DNA from: Acidobacteriota bacterium
Lineage (GTDB): Bacteria > Acidobacteriota > Vicinamibacteria > Vicinamibacterales > UBA8438
Length of the DNA stretch: 40,769 bases
NCBI GenBank assembly: GCA_011523845.1
Contig: WTFV01000263.1
Span: 1 to 40,769, forward strand
Reading direction: 5' to 3'
A program made the translations under genes and the position numbers. The notes beneath the pieces were generated by a model that was given only the letters and a program-made list of their open reading frames with translations, had not been told where the DNA came from and ran no database searches. Of the stretch, positions 31,414 through 40,065 are shown piece by piece (the stretch's first letter is position 1; each line of letters begins with the position of its first letter).

Positions 31414-32346
31414 ATGATGCGGGCGGTTCGACTCTCCGATCTCTCGAAGACGTTCCGTACCGGGTTCTGGGGCGCCCGGGGTCATTGCGCGCTGGACAGG
31501 GTATCGCTGGACGTTCCGCAGGGCGCCGTGCTCGGCTACCTCGGGCCGAACGGCGCCGGCAAGACCACGACGTTCAGGCTGCTGCTGCAGCTCGTCCACC
31601 CGACATCGGGCGCGGCCGAGATCCTGGGCCGACCGGTCGGTGACCCGGCCGTCCGTCACCGGGTCGGCTTCCTGCCCGAGGGAGCGCGTTTCTACGACTC
31701 CTGCACGGCCGAGGAGTTCCTGGTGTACGTGGCGGGGCTGTTCGGCTACCCGGCCGCCGAGCGCCGGCAGCGCGCGGCGCTCCAGCTCGACCGGGTCGGT
31801 ATCGGAGCCGAACGGCGCCGAAGGCTCGGAACGTATTCCCGGGGCATGCTGCAGCGTGTCGGGATCGCGCAGGCGCTGCTCAACGATCCGGAGGTTCTCT
31901 TTCTGGACGAGCCGATGACGGGGCTCGATCCGCTCGGCCGCAGCGACGTTCGCAATCTCATCCTGGCGCTGCGCAACGAGGGGCGTACCGTGTGGATCAG
32001 TTCCCACGTACTGAGTGAAGCGGAAGCGGTGTGCAGCCACGTTGCCATCCTGAACCGGGGGCGGCTGGCCGTCGCGGGCAGCATCGCGGATCTGGATCTG
32101 GACGTCCGCGGATGGGAGCTCGTCGTGGCGGGGGTCGGCGAGTCGCAGTTGGCGGCCTGCGGGATCGCGGATCGGCGCGTGACCTCCATCGCCGACGGTC
32201 GCCATGTGATCGACCTGCCGCTGGAGCAGCCTCCGGAGCGCGTCGTGGTCGAACTGGCGCGGCGGGGCGCCCGCATCGTGTCGCTGAACCCCAGGCACGA
32301 GACGCTGGAGGACTATTTTCTCAGGCGGGTGCACGAGGACGCCTAG
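31414..32346 (+). CDS. ABC transporter ATP-binding protein, PilH-like
   Basis: 310 residues from the ATG at 31414; an in-frame ATG at 31366 adds a non-conserved stretch. Walker A is GPNGAGKTT, the signature motif is YSRGMLQRV, Walker B is VLFLDEPMTGLDP, and the switch His is in WISSHVLSEAE. A short C-terminal domain of about 80 residues follows. With the ABC-2 permease next to it, it forms a transporter. Its position between pilin and pilD matches Myxococcus pilH, which is required for pilus assembly. The equivalence is by context. Confidence 0.85.
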   Translation: MMRAVRLSDLSKTFRTGFWGARGHCALDRVSLDVPQGAVLGYLGPNGAGKTTTFRLLLQLVHPTSGAAEILGRPVGDPAVRHRVGFLPEGARFYDSCTAEEFLVYVAGLFGYPAAERRQRAALQLDRVGIGAERRRRLGTYSRGMLQRVGIAQALLNDPEVLFLDEPMTGLDPLGRSDVRNLILALRNEGRTVWISSHVLSEAEAVCSHVAILNRGRLAVAGSIADLDLDVRGWELVVAGVGESQLAACGIADRRVTSIADGRHVIDLPLEQPPERVVVELARRGARIVSLNPRHETLEDYFLRRVHEDA

Positions 32347-32361
32347 ATCGCGGGGATCGAC

Positions 32362-33171
32362 ATGTCCGTTGTCGCGACCATCGCCCGGCACGTCCTGCGG
32401 GACGCGGTGCGCAACCGTGTGCTTCACGGGGCGACGCTGCTCGGCGTGGGGATGATCGGGGCCGCTCCGGTCGCCGGCCGGCTGGCCGCCGGTCAGGACG
32501 TCAAGCTCGTGAAGGACCTCGGCCTGGCCGCCATCGAACTGACGGGTCTCTTCGTCGCCGTATTCATGGGTATCCGGCTCCTTGCCCGGGAAATCGAACA
32601 CCGCACCCTGGACGCGGTACTATCGAAGCCGATCCGGCGCCACCAGTTCGTTCTGGGGCAGTTCGGCGGGCTCGTGGCGGCGCTGGCTCTGGCCCTTGCC
32701 GTCATGGCGATCGGCATGTACGTCGTGCTCGCCGCCGCAGCCTGGTGGGTCGAGGACACGGTGCTCGCGCCGGCGCCGGCCGCGCCCGTGGTCGACCCCG
32801 CCCTGTTGAAGGCGGTGGTTCTCACCTTCGTGCAGCTCGCGGTCGTCGCGGCGGCGGCGCTCTGTTTCTCGACGGTCGCAAGCCCGGCAGTCGCCGCGGC
32901 GTCGACCTGCGGGTTCTACGTAATCTGCCACTTCGGCGGCGAGTTGCGGAACCTCGGCAGCGTCGTCGACTCGCGATTTGCGGCATCCCTCGCCGCCGGG
33001 CTGTCGTACGTCCTGCCGGACCTGGCGTCGTTCGACGTGAAGGCCGCGGTCGTCCACGCGCAGCCGGTTACCGTCGGTTACATGGCGCTGACCGCCGGGT
33101 CCGGCGCGGCGTACGTCCTGGCGTTCCTCGTGCTGGCCCTCGCAGTGTTCGCGAAGCGGGATCTGACATGA
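32362..33171 (+). CDS. ABC-2 type permease, PilI-like
   Basis: 269 residues with about six hydrophobic segments, the usual ABC-2 permease shape. The motif LAREIEHRTLDAVLSKPIRRHQFVLGQFGG (split here by the membrane border) is typical of ABC-2 exporters. A cytoplasmic/external loop holds LAPAPAAPVVDPALLK. It follows the ATPase by 15 bases and overlaps the next gene as ATGA. Possible Myxococcus PilI counterpart, by gene order. Substrate unknown. Confidence 0.82.
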   Translation: MSVVATIARHVLRDAVRNRVLHGATLLGVGMIGAAPVAGRLAAGQDVKLVKDLGLAAIELTGLFVAVFMGIRLLAREIEHRTLDAVLSKPIRRHQFVLGQFGGLVAALALALAVMAIGMYVVLAAAAWWVEDTVLAPAPAAPVVDPALLKAVVLTFVQLAVVAAAALCFSTVASPAVAAASTCGFYVICHFGGELRNLGSVVDSRFAASLAAGLSYVLPDLASFDVKAAVVHAQPVTVGYMALTAGSGAAYVLAFLVLALAVFAKRDLT

Positions 33172-34148
33172 ACGAACCGCAGGCGAGGGCCGGTGCTTCC
33201 GGTCTTCCACCGGCACGAGGCGGGAACGAGCGGCTCCGGCGCTGGGGACGGCCCGCGCTGTCGGCGGTGGCGGCGACCCTGCTGGTGGCCCTCGGCGGAA
33301 CGCTCTCGGCACTGCGCGACCGGGGGGGTGGACCGGACGGGGACCGGTATCCCGCCGGGTCCGCGCCGCGGCCGGACGCCGTGCGCCGAGTGGCGCTGTC
33401 GTTCAAGGCGGTTCTGGCCGATCTCTACTGGATTCGAGCCGTGCAGCACTACGGCCGGACGAGGCTGGCCGGCGGCAGGGCGGAGGACCATGCTCTGCTC
33501 TACTCGCTGCTCGACGTCGCCACGACCCTGGATCCGCGGTTCGACGCGGCGCACCGACTGGGGGCGGTATTCCTGGCCGAGCCGTCTCCGGGCGGCCCCG
33601 GACGGCCGGACCTCGCCGTCGCGCTGCTCCGAAAAGGGATGGACTACGCTCCGGAACGCTGGGAGTACCTGCAGGACCTGGGCTTCGTGCACTACTGGTG
33701 GTTGCACGATCCGGAAGGGGCCGCGCGCTGGTTCGAGCGCGCAGCGGACCTGCCCGGCGCCCCCTGGTGGCTCCGGCCGCTGGCCGCCGTCACGCTGGCG
33801 GAGGGGGACGACCGTGCCGGTGCACGGGCGCTCTGGGCGCAGGTACGTGACTCGACCGGGGATGCGTGGGTGCGCGGCGAGGCGATCCGGCGTCTGGCCC
33901 AGCTCGATGCGCTCGACGCGCTGGACGGCTACCGGCACGTGATCGAAGGCTTTTTCGAGCGGACCGGAAGACGACCCCGATCGTGGCGCGAGCTCCTGGC
34001 GGCCGGTGACCTGGCTGCGGTACCGGTGGACCCTACCGGCGTGCCGTACGAGCTGACGACGCCCGACGGGACCATCGCGGTGTCTCGACGGTCCGCGCTG
34101 TTCCCGCTGCCGGGCGGAGGGTCGCTTCCGGAACGGCGGGGGCGGTGA
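33168..34148 (+). CDS. Membrane-anchored TPR-like protein of the pilus locus
   Basis: 326 residues from the ATG overlapping the permease stop. One hydrophobic helix at about residues 29-46 follows an Arg-rich, inside-positive start. The rest should be outside the cytoplasm. It contains helical repeat-like segments: LLYSLLDVATTLDPRFDAAHRLGAVFL, LLRKGMDYAPERWEYLQDLGF and AARWFERAADLPGAPWWL. The ALSFKAVLADLYWIRAVQHYG block is typical of proteins near ABC genes in pilus clusters. It may correspond to Myxococcus PilG, but I cannot confirm homology. Ends overlapping pilD. Confidence 0.75.
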   Translation: MNEPQARAGASGLPPARGGNERLRRWGRPALSAVAATLLVALGGTLSALRDRGGGPDGDRYPAGSAPRPDAVRRVALSFKAVLADLYWIRAVQHYGRTRLAGGRAEDHALLYSLLDVATTLDPRFDAAHRLGAVFLAEPSPGGPGRPDLAVALLRKGMDYAPERWEYLQDLGFVHYWWLHDPEGAARWFERAADLPGAPWWLRPLAAVTLAEGDDRAGARALWAQVRDSTGDAWVRGEAIRRLAQLDALDALDGYRHVIEGFFERTGRRPRSWRELLAAGDLAAVPVDPTGVPYELTTPDGTIAVSRRSALFPLPGGGSLPERRGR

Positions 34149-34939
34149 GCGATTCGGGAGTCGGTCTGCTCGTCGCGCTGCTCGGGCTGGCGGTCGGCAG
34201 CTTCCTCAACGTCTGCATACACCGACTGCCGCGCGGGGCGTCCGTCATCGCCCCGGGCTCCCGCTGTCCCGACTGCCGCCAGCCGATCCGCTGGTTCGAC
34301 AACGTGCCCGTCGCGAGTTATGTGGTGCTGCGTGCGCGGTGCCGCGCGTGTCGCGCTCCCATCAGCCCCGCGTATCCGCTCGTCGAGGTGACCACCGCGG
34401 CTCTCTTCCTCGTCCAGTTCCAGGTGCTCGGGCTGCAGCCGCTGCTCGTTGCCCGCCTGCTGTTCACCGCCGCGATGATCGTTCTGTTCGTCGTGGACCT
34501 GCGGCATCACGTGCTGCCGAACGTGGTCACCCTGCCCGGCATCGCCGTTGGCCTGACCTGTTCGGTCGGCCTGGAGCCGGGCTGGTTCGACGCGTGGCTG
34601 GGAGCCGCGGGGGGCGGCGGTCTGCTGCTGGGAATCGCGAAGGCCTACGCCGCCGTCCGGGGTCGCGAGGGCCTGGGTCTGGGAGACGTCAAGATGCTGG
34701 CGATGATCGGCGCATTCCTGGGCTTGCCGCTGGCGTGCGTCACGCTGGCCTGGGCGTCCCTGCTGGGCGCGGCGATCGGTATCGGCATGATGCGGATCGC
34801 CGGCGTCGGCTGGCAGCACCCGTTGCCGCTCGGATCGTTCCTGGCGCTGGCGGCGGTAGCGGCTTCCCTGGCCGGCGAGCCGTTCCTCGATTGGTATTCG
34901 GTCGCGACGGGGGGACTCCTGCATCGGTTCCTGGGGTAA
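34145..34939 (+). CDS. pilD: Prepilin leader peptidase/N-methyltransferase PilD
   Basis: 264 residues from a GTG that overlaps the previous stop. The N-terminal methylase domain has the conserved GSFLNVCIHRLPRG and two zinc cysteine pairs (C41/C44 and C66/C69). The aspartyl protease residues are D118 in VVDLRHHVLP and D181 in GLGLGDVKM (a GxGD-type motif). Seven to eight membrane helices. It cleaves prepilins after glycine and methylates the new Phe. The complete bifunctional form is present. Confidence 0.94.
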   Translation: MSDSGVGLLVALLGLAVGSFLNVCIHRLPRGASVIAPGSRCPDCRQPIRWFDNVPVASYVVLRARCRACRAPISPAYPLVEVTTAALFLVQFQVLGLQPLLVARLLFTAAMIVLFVVDLRHHVLPNVVTLPGIAVGLTCSVGLEPGWFDAWLGAAGGGGLLLGIAKAYAAVRGREGLGLGDVKMLAMIGAFLGLPLACVTLAWASLLGAAIGIGMMRIAGVGWQHPLPLGSFLALAAVAASLAGEPFLDWYSVATGGLLHRFLG

Positions 34940-35133
34940 TCCTGAGCCCGCGCCTCTCCATCGTCCTGTCCGGTCGGTTCCGCACTCGCGTACGGGCCGC
35001 CGACTGCGAGACGCGACGAGAATCCTGCGCGGGGACGGGCCGGCCGAGCGTGCAGATCCCGCCACCCCGCGCGCCCGCCGTCGTGCATCCGCGGGCTCGG
35101 CGTGCTGGCGTCGAATTTGCTTGTCGGGTTGGC
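34940..35133 (+). other. 194-base spacer between pilD and the minor pilin genes
   Basis: GC-rich sequence without a supported gene. The frame of the next gene is open through it, but the encoded residues are Arg/Pro-rich and show no pilin leader. No good promoter or terminator was found. Confidence 0.4.
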
Positions 35134-35685
35134 ATGACGCGATCCGCGGCCGGCTATGCGCTGATCGAAACGCTGGTGGCAGCCGGCATCGTCGTCGCTC
35201 TCGCCGCGGGCGTGGCGCAGGTCGCCCTGCTCACGAGTGCGGCGGTGCAGGCGAGCGGCGCGCAGGGCCGGGCCCTGTTCCTGGCGGTACAGAAGATCGA
35301 GCAGTTGCAGTCGCTCGCCTGGACGTTCGACGACGCCCTGCAGGCGGTATCCGACGACGCGACGAACCTGGCGTTCGATCCGCCGGCGCCGGGAGGTCGC
35401 GGTCTGCAGTCGTCCGGACCTATCAGCGGTCCGGGAGTCGACGCCGGCTACGTCGACTATCTGGACCGGAACGGCCGCTGGGTCGGGGCAGGTCCCCGGC
35501 CGCCGGCCGGAACCGCGTTCGTCCGCCGCTGGTCGGTGTCCCCCGTGGCGTCGCCGGGGGGCGACGTACTGCTGCTGCAGGTCCTGGTGGTGGCCGCCGG
35601 TGCGCGGGGACCGGCGGCGACACTCGAGCTGCGGCCCAACGATCCGGGTGTCACGTGGCTGGTCGCGGTACGCGTCCGGCGGTGA
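35134..35685 (+). CDS. Minor pilin (type IV pseudopilin), PilV/GspI-like
   Basis: 183 residues from the ATG at 35134. The short leader MTRSAAG is followed by YALIETLVAAGIVVALAAGVAQVALL, a type IV pilin helix with Gly at -1 and Glu at +5. Tyr replaces the usual Phe at +1. The QGRALFLAVQKIEQLQSLAW segment after the helix resembles PilV/GspI-type proteins, which carry a similar AxxKxExLR stretch. It probably belongs to the priming complex at the pilus tip. Confidence 0.78.
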   Translation: MTRSAAGYALIETLVAAGIVVALAAGVAQVALLTSAAVQASGAQGRALFLAVQKIEQLQSLAWTFDDALQAVSDDATNLAFDPPAPGGRGLQSSGPISGPGVDAGYVDYLDRNGRWVGAGPRPPAGTAFVRRWSVSPVASPGGDVLLLQVLVVAAGARGPAATLELRPNDPGVTWLVAVRVRR

Positions 35686-35688
35686 GTC

Positions 35689-36687
35689 GTGCTGATCGAG
35701 CTGCTCGTCTCCGTCACCATCGTGCTCGCCCTGCTGGGGGCGGTGTTCTCGCTGGTCGACCCGTCCGGTGGCGCACTGGCCGTCCAGTCGTTGACCGCCG
35801 ACCTGCATCAGCGCCAGCGCGGCGTGCTCGCCGAGCTCCACCGGCATCTTCTCCTGGCCGGGAGCGGCCCGCACCCCGGCATGAACGGAGTCGTCGCGCA
35901 CCTGCGTCCGGCGGTGGCTCCGGCGCTGCGCGGCGCGGCGGGAGATCTCTCGCAGGGGGCGGACCGGTTTTCCGTGCTGTACACCCCGCCCGGCGAGACA
36001 GGCGCGCGGCTGGCGAGCGATCTCCTCGGCAACCCGGCGACGATAGGGCTGCTGCCGGCTGCCTGTGCGTTGCCCTGCGGACTGTCGGACCGCGGCGGGG
36101 GCCTGGCGCTGATCTTCGATGCGACGGGACGCTCCGATCTGTATCGCGTTCTGAGTCTCACCGGCGCGACCGCGTTGCTGGAACACGTCGCCGGCGGCGC
36201 GCCCGCTTACGCCGCCGGAGCGTTCATCACACCGGTGGTGATTCGCGGCTTCCATCATGATCGCAATGCGGAACAGCTTCGCGTCCACAACGGGGCGGGC
36301 AGCGATCTGCCGTTCGTCGACGGCGTGGTCGACTTCGCCGTTCGCTACTTCGGTATCGCGCAGCCGGTTCTGCCGCCCGCGGCAGGTCCGGCTGCGGTGA
36401 CGGCCCCCTGCCTGCGTGCCGCCGGCGCTGCCGCGCCTCCTGCTTCCGGGATCGGAGCCCTCGACCCGGCCCTCTTCGGCGACGATTCGTCATGCGGCGG
36501 GGGCATGCCGTTCGACGTCGACCTGTTTCGGATCAGGCGGGTACGGATCGACCTGACGTTGCGGGTGGCGGATGCCGCCTGGAGGCGGCCGGCGGCCGGA
36601 CCCTTGTCGATGCCGGTCCGCAACACCGCCATCCGGGACATCGCCGCGATCCTGGACGTCGCGCCGCGCAGTCTGGCCGGCTGGTAG
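35689..36687 (+). CDS. Pseudopilin-like protein without a leader, PilW-like
   Basis: 332 residues from the GTG at 35689. The start reads (M)LIELLVSVTIVLALLGAVFSLV, the hydrophobic helix of a PilW/GspJ-like pilin, but the Gly-Phe-Thr cleavage part and basic leader are absent: a stop codon (TGA 35683-35685, the end of the preceding gene in the same frame) lies two codons upstream. The rest has PilW-like features, including HRHLLLAGSG, a body with four cysteines (AACALPC, APC, SSC) and a final PVRNTAI segment. It may be a leaderless variant, a recently broken start, or a frameshift artefact. Confidence 0.7.
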   Translation: MLIELLVSVTIVLALLGAVFSLVDPSGGALAVQSLTADLHQRQRGVLAELHRHLLLAGSGPHPGMNGVVAHLRPAVAPALRGAAGDLSQGADRFSVLYTPPGETGARLASDLLGNPATIGLLPAACALPCGLSDRGGGLALIFDATGRSDLYRVLSLTGATALLEHVAGGAPAYAAGAFITPVVIRGFHHDRNAEQLRVHNGAGSDLPFVDGVVDFAVRYFGIAQPVLPPAAGPAAVTAPCLRAAGAAAPPASGIGALDPALFGDDSSCGGGMPFDVDLFRIRRVRIDLTLRVADAAWRRPAAGPLSMPVRNTAIRDIAAILDVAPRSLAGW

Positions 36688-36691
36688 CGCA

Positions 36692-37348
36692 ATGGTCCCT
36701 TCCGGAGGTTGCGGCGCCGGGGAGAGCGGCATCGCCCTGATCGTCACGATGATGGCGGCGCTGCTGCTTGTCACCCTCGCCGGCGTGCTGGCTCCGCTGG
36801 CGCTGATCGAGACCGCGGTGGACGTCAACCATCGCCGATCCGTGCAGGCGCTGTATGCGGCGGACGCGGCCCTCGAGCTGGCGACCGCGGAACTGGGGTC
36901 GCTCGCGGACTGGAGCGGAGCGCTCGACGGTTCCGTCCCGTCGGCGTTTCGGGAAGGCACTCTCAGTCCCGCCATGCCGGATGGCGAGCGCGTCGATCTG
37001 ACCGCGATCACCGGACGACTGCGCTCGATCGGCGCCGGGGCGAGCGCGGCCGGCCGCGGGCTCGAGTGGCGGTTGTTCGCACACGGCCCGCTGAACGCCT
37101 GGGCGCCCGTTCCCGCCGGCTACGGCCCCTGGCTGGTAGCGGTCTGGGTTGCGGACGATGCCGCGGACCCGGATCCCGATCCCGGGCGGGACGCCAACGA
37201 TGCCATCATCGCGCACGCCGCGGCGTTCGGGCCGCGCCGCGCCGGGCGGGCGGTCCAGGCGACGCTCGTTCGGCAGACCGTGAGCCCGCCGCCTCCGGCG
37301 CCGCCGGTCACTCGCGTCAGACAGGCGTCGTGGCGCATCGTGCGGTGA
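36692..37348 (+). CDS. Minor pilus assembly protein, PilX-like
   Basis: 218 residues from the ATG at 36692; ribosome binding site is weak. A short leader ending GESG is followed by IALIVTMMAALLLVTLAGVLAPLAL, the PilX N-terminal pattern (G-x-ALI) without the Glu5 normally found in pilins. HRRSVQALYAADAALELATAEL is the typical PilX helix after the membrane segment. A Pro/Asp-rich region and a Pro-rich end follow. It ends 14 bases from the convergent aroB gene. Confidence 0.72.
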   Translation: MVPSGGCGAGESGIALIVTMMAALLLVTLAGVLAPLALIETAVDVNHRRSVQALYAADAALELATAELGSLADWSGALDGSVPSAFREGTLSPAMPDGERVDLTAITGRLRSIGAGASAAGRGLEWRLFAHGPLNAWAPVPAGYGPWLVAVWVADDAADPDPDPGRDANDAIIAHAAAFGPRRAGRAVQATLVRQTVSPPPPAPPVTRVRQASWRIVR

Positions 37349-37355
37349 TGCGTCG

Positions 37356-37378
37356 GGGGGCGCTAGGGACGAGCCCCC
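37356..37378. terminator. Hairpin between converging pilus and aroB genes
   Basis: GGGGGC (37356-37361) and GCCCCC (37373-37378) form a 6-bp GC stem around 11 bases. It overlaps the aroB stop and follows the last pilus gene, so it could stop transcription in both directions. No U-run is seen. Confidence 0.4.
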
Positions 37379-38448
37379 AGGGAGCACAGCGAGCCCTGCA
37401 GTTCATCCTCGGTGACGTCGTCGACGATACGGGTGGCGCCGATCCCGGTCGGCAGCACGACGTGCAGGCGCCCGTTCCGTACTTTCTTGTCGCGCCGCAT
37501 CGCTTCGACGAGCGCCTGCGCGGAGAGATCGCTGACCGACGGCAGCGGTCCGAGCCGCGCGATGAGATCGGCCAGCGCCGATCGTTCCTCTTCGGCGAAG
37601 ACGCGGCGGCGGACAGCGAGGTCGGCCACGACGAGCATTCCGTAGGCGACCGCTTCACCGTGGCGGAAGCGCCGGTACCGGGTCACCGCTTCGATGGCGT
37701 GCCCCGCCGTGTGCCCGAAGTTCAGGATCCGCCGCAGCCCGCTCTCGCGCTCGTCCTCGGACACCACCCGCGCCTTGATGCGGCAGGAATCGGCTATCAC
37801 CGGGGCCAGCACCGCGTGTTCACGCTGAACGATGGCCCGGAGGTTGCGCCCCACCCGTTCGAACAGGCCGCGATCGGCGATCATGCCGTACTTGACCACT
37901 TCGTAGAGGCCGGCCCGGAACTCGCGCCGGGCGAGCGTGCCGAGGACCTCCGGGTCGGCGAATACGGCCAGCGGCGGGTGGAACGATCCGATCAGGTTCT
38001 TGCCGAGGGGATGATTGACGCCGACCTTGCCGCCGATGGCGCTGTCGACCTGCGCGAGCAGCGTCGTCGGCACGTGCACGAGCCCGACGCCGCGCAGGTA
38101 GGTGGCCGCGGCGAAGCCGACCACGTCGCCGATCACGCCGCCCCCGACGGCGATGATGGTGACGCTGCGATCGGCCGCCATGCGAATCAGCGCGTCGTAG
38201 ATCCGCCCCACCGTCTGGGCGGTCTTCGAACGCTCGCCATCGGGGACCAGAAGGTGCTCCGCGTTCCCGAGAGCCCGCTTCACGGTCGTTCCGTGCGCCT
38301 TCCAGACGGTCGGGCTCGAGACGACGATGCGTTGACGGCCGACCCCTGTTTCGTCGAGCAGCGCATCGAGTTGCGGGAGCAGGCCGGCGCCGACGTGGAC
38401 GGGGTACTTGCGCGAAGAGGCGGCGACCTGGATCACGGTGGCGGGCAT
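37363..38448 (-). CDS. aroB: 3-dehydroquinate synthase
   Basis: 361 residues. It converts DAHP to 3-dehydroquinate, step two of the shikimate pathway, using NAD and a divalent metal. The nucleotide loop AVGGGVIGDVVGFAAATYLRGV (about 100-121), VPTTLLAQVDSAIGGKVGVNHPLGKNLIGSFHPP, the metal-ligand region GLYEVVKYG and the NFGHTAGHAIE histidines are intact. Full length. It is divergent from proS with 89 bases between starts. Confidence 0.97.
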   Translation of the reverse strand: MPATVIQVAASSRKYPVHVGAGLLPQLDALLDETGVGRQRIVVSSPTVWKAHGTTVKRALGNAEHLLVPDGERSKTAQTVGRIYDALIRMAADRSVTIIAVGGGVIGDVVGFAAATYLRGVGLVHVPTTLLAQVDSAIGGKVGVNHPLGKNLIGSFHPPLAVFADPEVLGTLARREFRAGLYEVVKYGMIADRGLFERVGRNLRAIVQREHAVLAPVIADSCRIKARVVSEDERESGLRRILNFGHTAGHAIEAVTRYRRFRHGEAVAYGMLVVADLAVRRRVFAEEERSALADLIARLGPLPSVSDLSAQALVEAMRRDKKVRNGRLHVVLPTGIGATRIVDDVTEDELQGSLCSLGARP

Positions 38449-38537
38449 GCGCGCCGGTACAATAGCACCACCGGCGGGAGCGGAACGGCGGCGCGACCGC
38501 CGCGCGAGTCGAATGCGTCGAACCAGGACAGGAGCAG
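38449..38537. promoter_or_regulatory. Divergent aroB/proS control region
   Basis: 89 bases. TACAATAG at 38458-38465 could be a -10 box for proS on the + strand (TACAAT), or on the minus strand (TATTGT) for aroB. No good -35 partner was seen for either. AGGAG lies just before the proS ATG. Confidence 0.3.
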
Positions 38538-39989
38538 ATGGCGTCCAAAGAGCAGGCTTTCGTAACCGAGATCACCCCGCAGTCCGAGGATTTCTCGCGC
38601 TGGTACACCGACGTGATTCGACGGGCCGAGCTGGCCGACTACTCACCCGTGAAGGGGAGCATGGTGATTCGCCCCTACGGCTACGCCATATGGGAGCTGA
38701 TGCAGGCCGCGCTCGACCGGCGGTTCAAGGCGACCGGTCACGTCAACGCGTACTTTCCGCTGTTCATTCCCGAGAGCCTGCTCAGGAAGGAGGCGGCGCA
38801 CGTGGAGGGCTTCGCGCCGGAGGTCGCCTGGGTCACCCGCGGCGGTGACGAGACGCTCGATGAGCCGCTCGTGGTTCGCCCGACGTCGGAGGCGATCATC
38901 GGAACGATGTACTCCAAGTGGGTGCAGTCGTGGCGCGACCTGCCCATCCTCATCAATCAGTGGGCAAACGTGGTGCGCTGGGAGAAGGTCACACGGCTGT
39001 TCCTGCGCACCACCGAGTTTCTCTGGCAGGAGGGGCACACGGCCCACGAGACCGAGGAGGAGGCCGAAGCGGAGGCCCGGCGCATGCTGGGCGTCTACAA
39101 GGAGTTTCTGGAGACGGAACTCGCGGTTCCGGTGCTCGACGGGCGCAAGACCGAGAGCGAGAAATTCGCCGGCGCCGCGCATACCTACTCGGTCGAAGCG
39201 CTGATGGGCGACGGGCGGGCGCTGCAGGCCGGGACATCCCACCATCTCGGCCAGAACTTCGCGAAGGTGTTCGACATCACATTCCAGGCGCGGGACAAGT
39301 CCGTTCAGTACGTCTGGCAGACGTCGTGGGGCATGACGACCCGGCTCATCGGCGGCGTCATCATGGTGCACGGCGACGACAGCGGCCTCATCCTGCCGCC
39401 CCGAATCGCTCCGTACCAGGTGGTCATCGTGCCGATTCCGCGTGGAGACTGGCGCGCCACCGTGCTGCCTCGCGCGCAGGACATCGCGGCGGCCCTGAAG
39501 GGGGCCGGCGTGCGCGTCATGCTCGACGACCGGGAAGAGTACAAGCCGGGCTGGAAGTTCTCGGAGTGGGAGATGCGGGGCGTGCCGTTGCGTCTGGAGA
39601 TCGGTCCGCGGGACATCGAGCGGGAGCAGGTCCTGGTTGCGCGGCGCGACACCCGCGAGAAGCTCACCATGCCGATGAACGGGTTGGAGGCAGGCATCGC
39701 GGAGCTTCTCGACACGGTTCAGTCCGCGTTGTTCGCTCGGGCGCTGGCCTTCCGCGACAGCCACACCGTGCGCACCGCCTCCAGCGAGGAGTTTCGGCGC
39801 GTATTCGAGGGACGGCCCGGCTTCGTGATTGCGCCGTGGTGCGGGTCCGCCGAGTGCGAGGCGCGGATCAAGGCGGATACCCAGGCCACGATCCGCAACC
39901 TCGCGCTCGATCTGCCGGCGGCGACCGGCGACTGTGTCCGCTGCGGCCGGCCGGGGATGACCGACGCCTACTTCGCCAAGTCGTACTGA
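38538..39989 (+). CDS. proS: Prolyl-tRNA synthetase, archaeal/eukaryotic type
   Basis: 483 residues. It charges tRNA-Pro. It is the short form without the editing insertion domain of E. coli ProRS. Class II motif 2 is in RWEKVTRLFLRTTEFLWQEGHTAH and motif 3 in GMTTRLIGGVIMVHGDDSGLILPPRIAP. The anticodon domain follows, then a C-terminal zinc-like domain with CGSAEC and CVRCG and the terminal KSY, whose Tyr end is characteristic of this subgroup. Identity is strong. Confidence 0.96.
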   Translation: MASKEQAFVTEITPQSEDFSRWYTDVIRRAELADYSPVKGSMVIRPYGYAIWELMQAALDRRFKATGHVNAYFPLFIPESLLRKEAAHVEGFAPEVAWVTRGGDETLDEPLVVRPTSEAIIGTMYSKWVQSWRDLPILINQWANVVRWEKVTRLFLRTTEFLWQEGHTAHETEEEAEAEARRMLGVYKEFLETELAVPVLDGRKTESEKFAGAAHTYSVEALMGDGRALQAGTSHHLGQNFAKVFDITFQARDKSVQYVWQTSWGMTTRLIGGVIMVHGDDSGLILPPRIAPYQVVIVPIPRGDWRATVLPRAQDIAAALKGAGVRVMLDDREEYKPGWKFSEWEMRGVPLRLEIGPRDIEREQVLVARRDTREKLTMPMNGLEAGIAELLDTVQSALFARALAFRDSHTVRTASSEEFRRVFEGRPGFVIAPWCGSAECEARIKADTQATIRNLALDLPAATGDCVRCGRPGMTDAYFAKSY

Positions 39990-39994
39990 GCGCG

Positions 39995-40051
39995 CCAGGA
40001 GTCTGCGCCGCAGAACGCAGCGAAGCGAAGTGCTGCGGCGCAGACTCCTGG
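39995..40051. terminator. 19-bp perfect hairpin after proS (repeat copy D)
   Basis: CCAGGAGTCTGCGCCGCAG (39995-40013) pairs perfectly with its complement at 40033-40051 around a 19-base loop. The arm shares about 20 bases with the intergenic repeats at 3960, 13012 and 14101 (GGAGTCTGCGCCG then CAGAACG). It lies between converging genes and could end both transcripts, but no U-run follows. Confidence 0.65.
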
Positions 40052-40065
40052 AGCGGGGGGATGGG

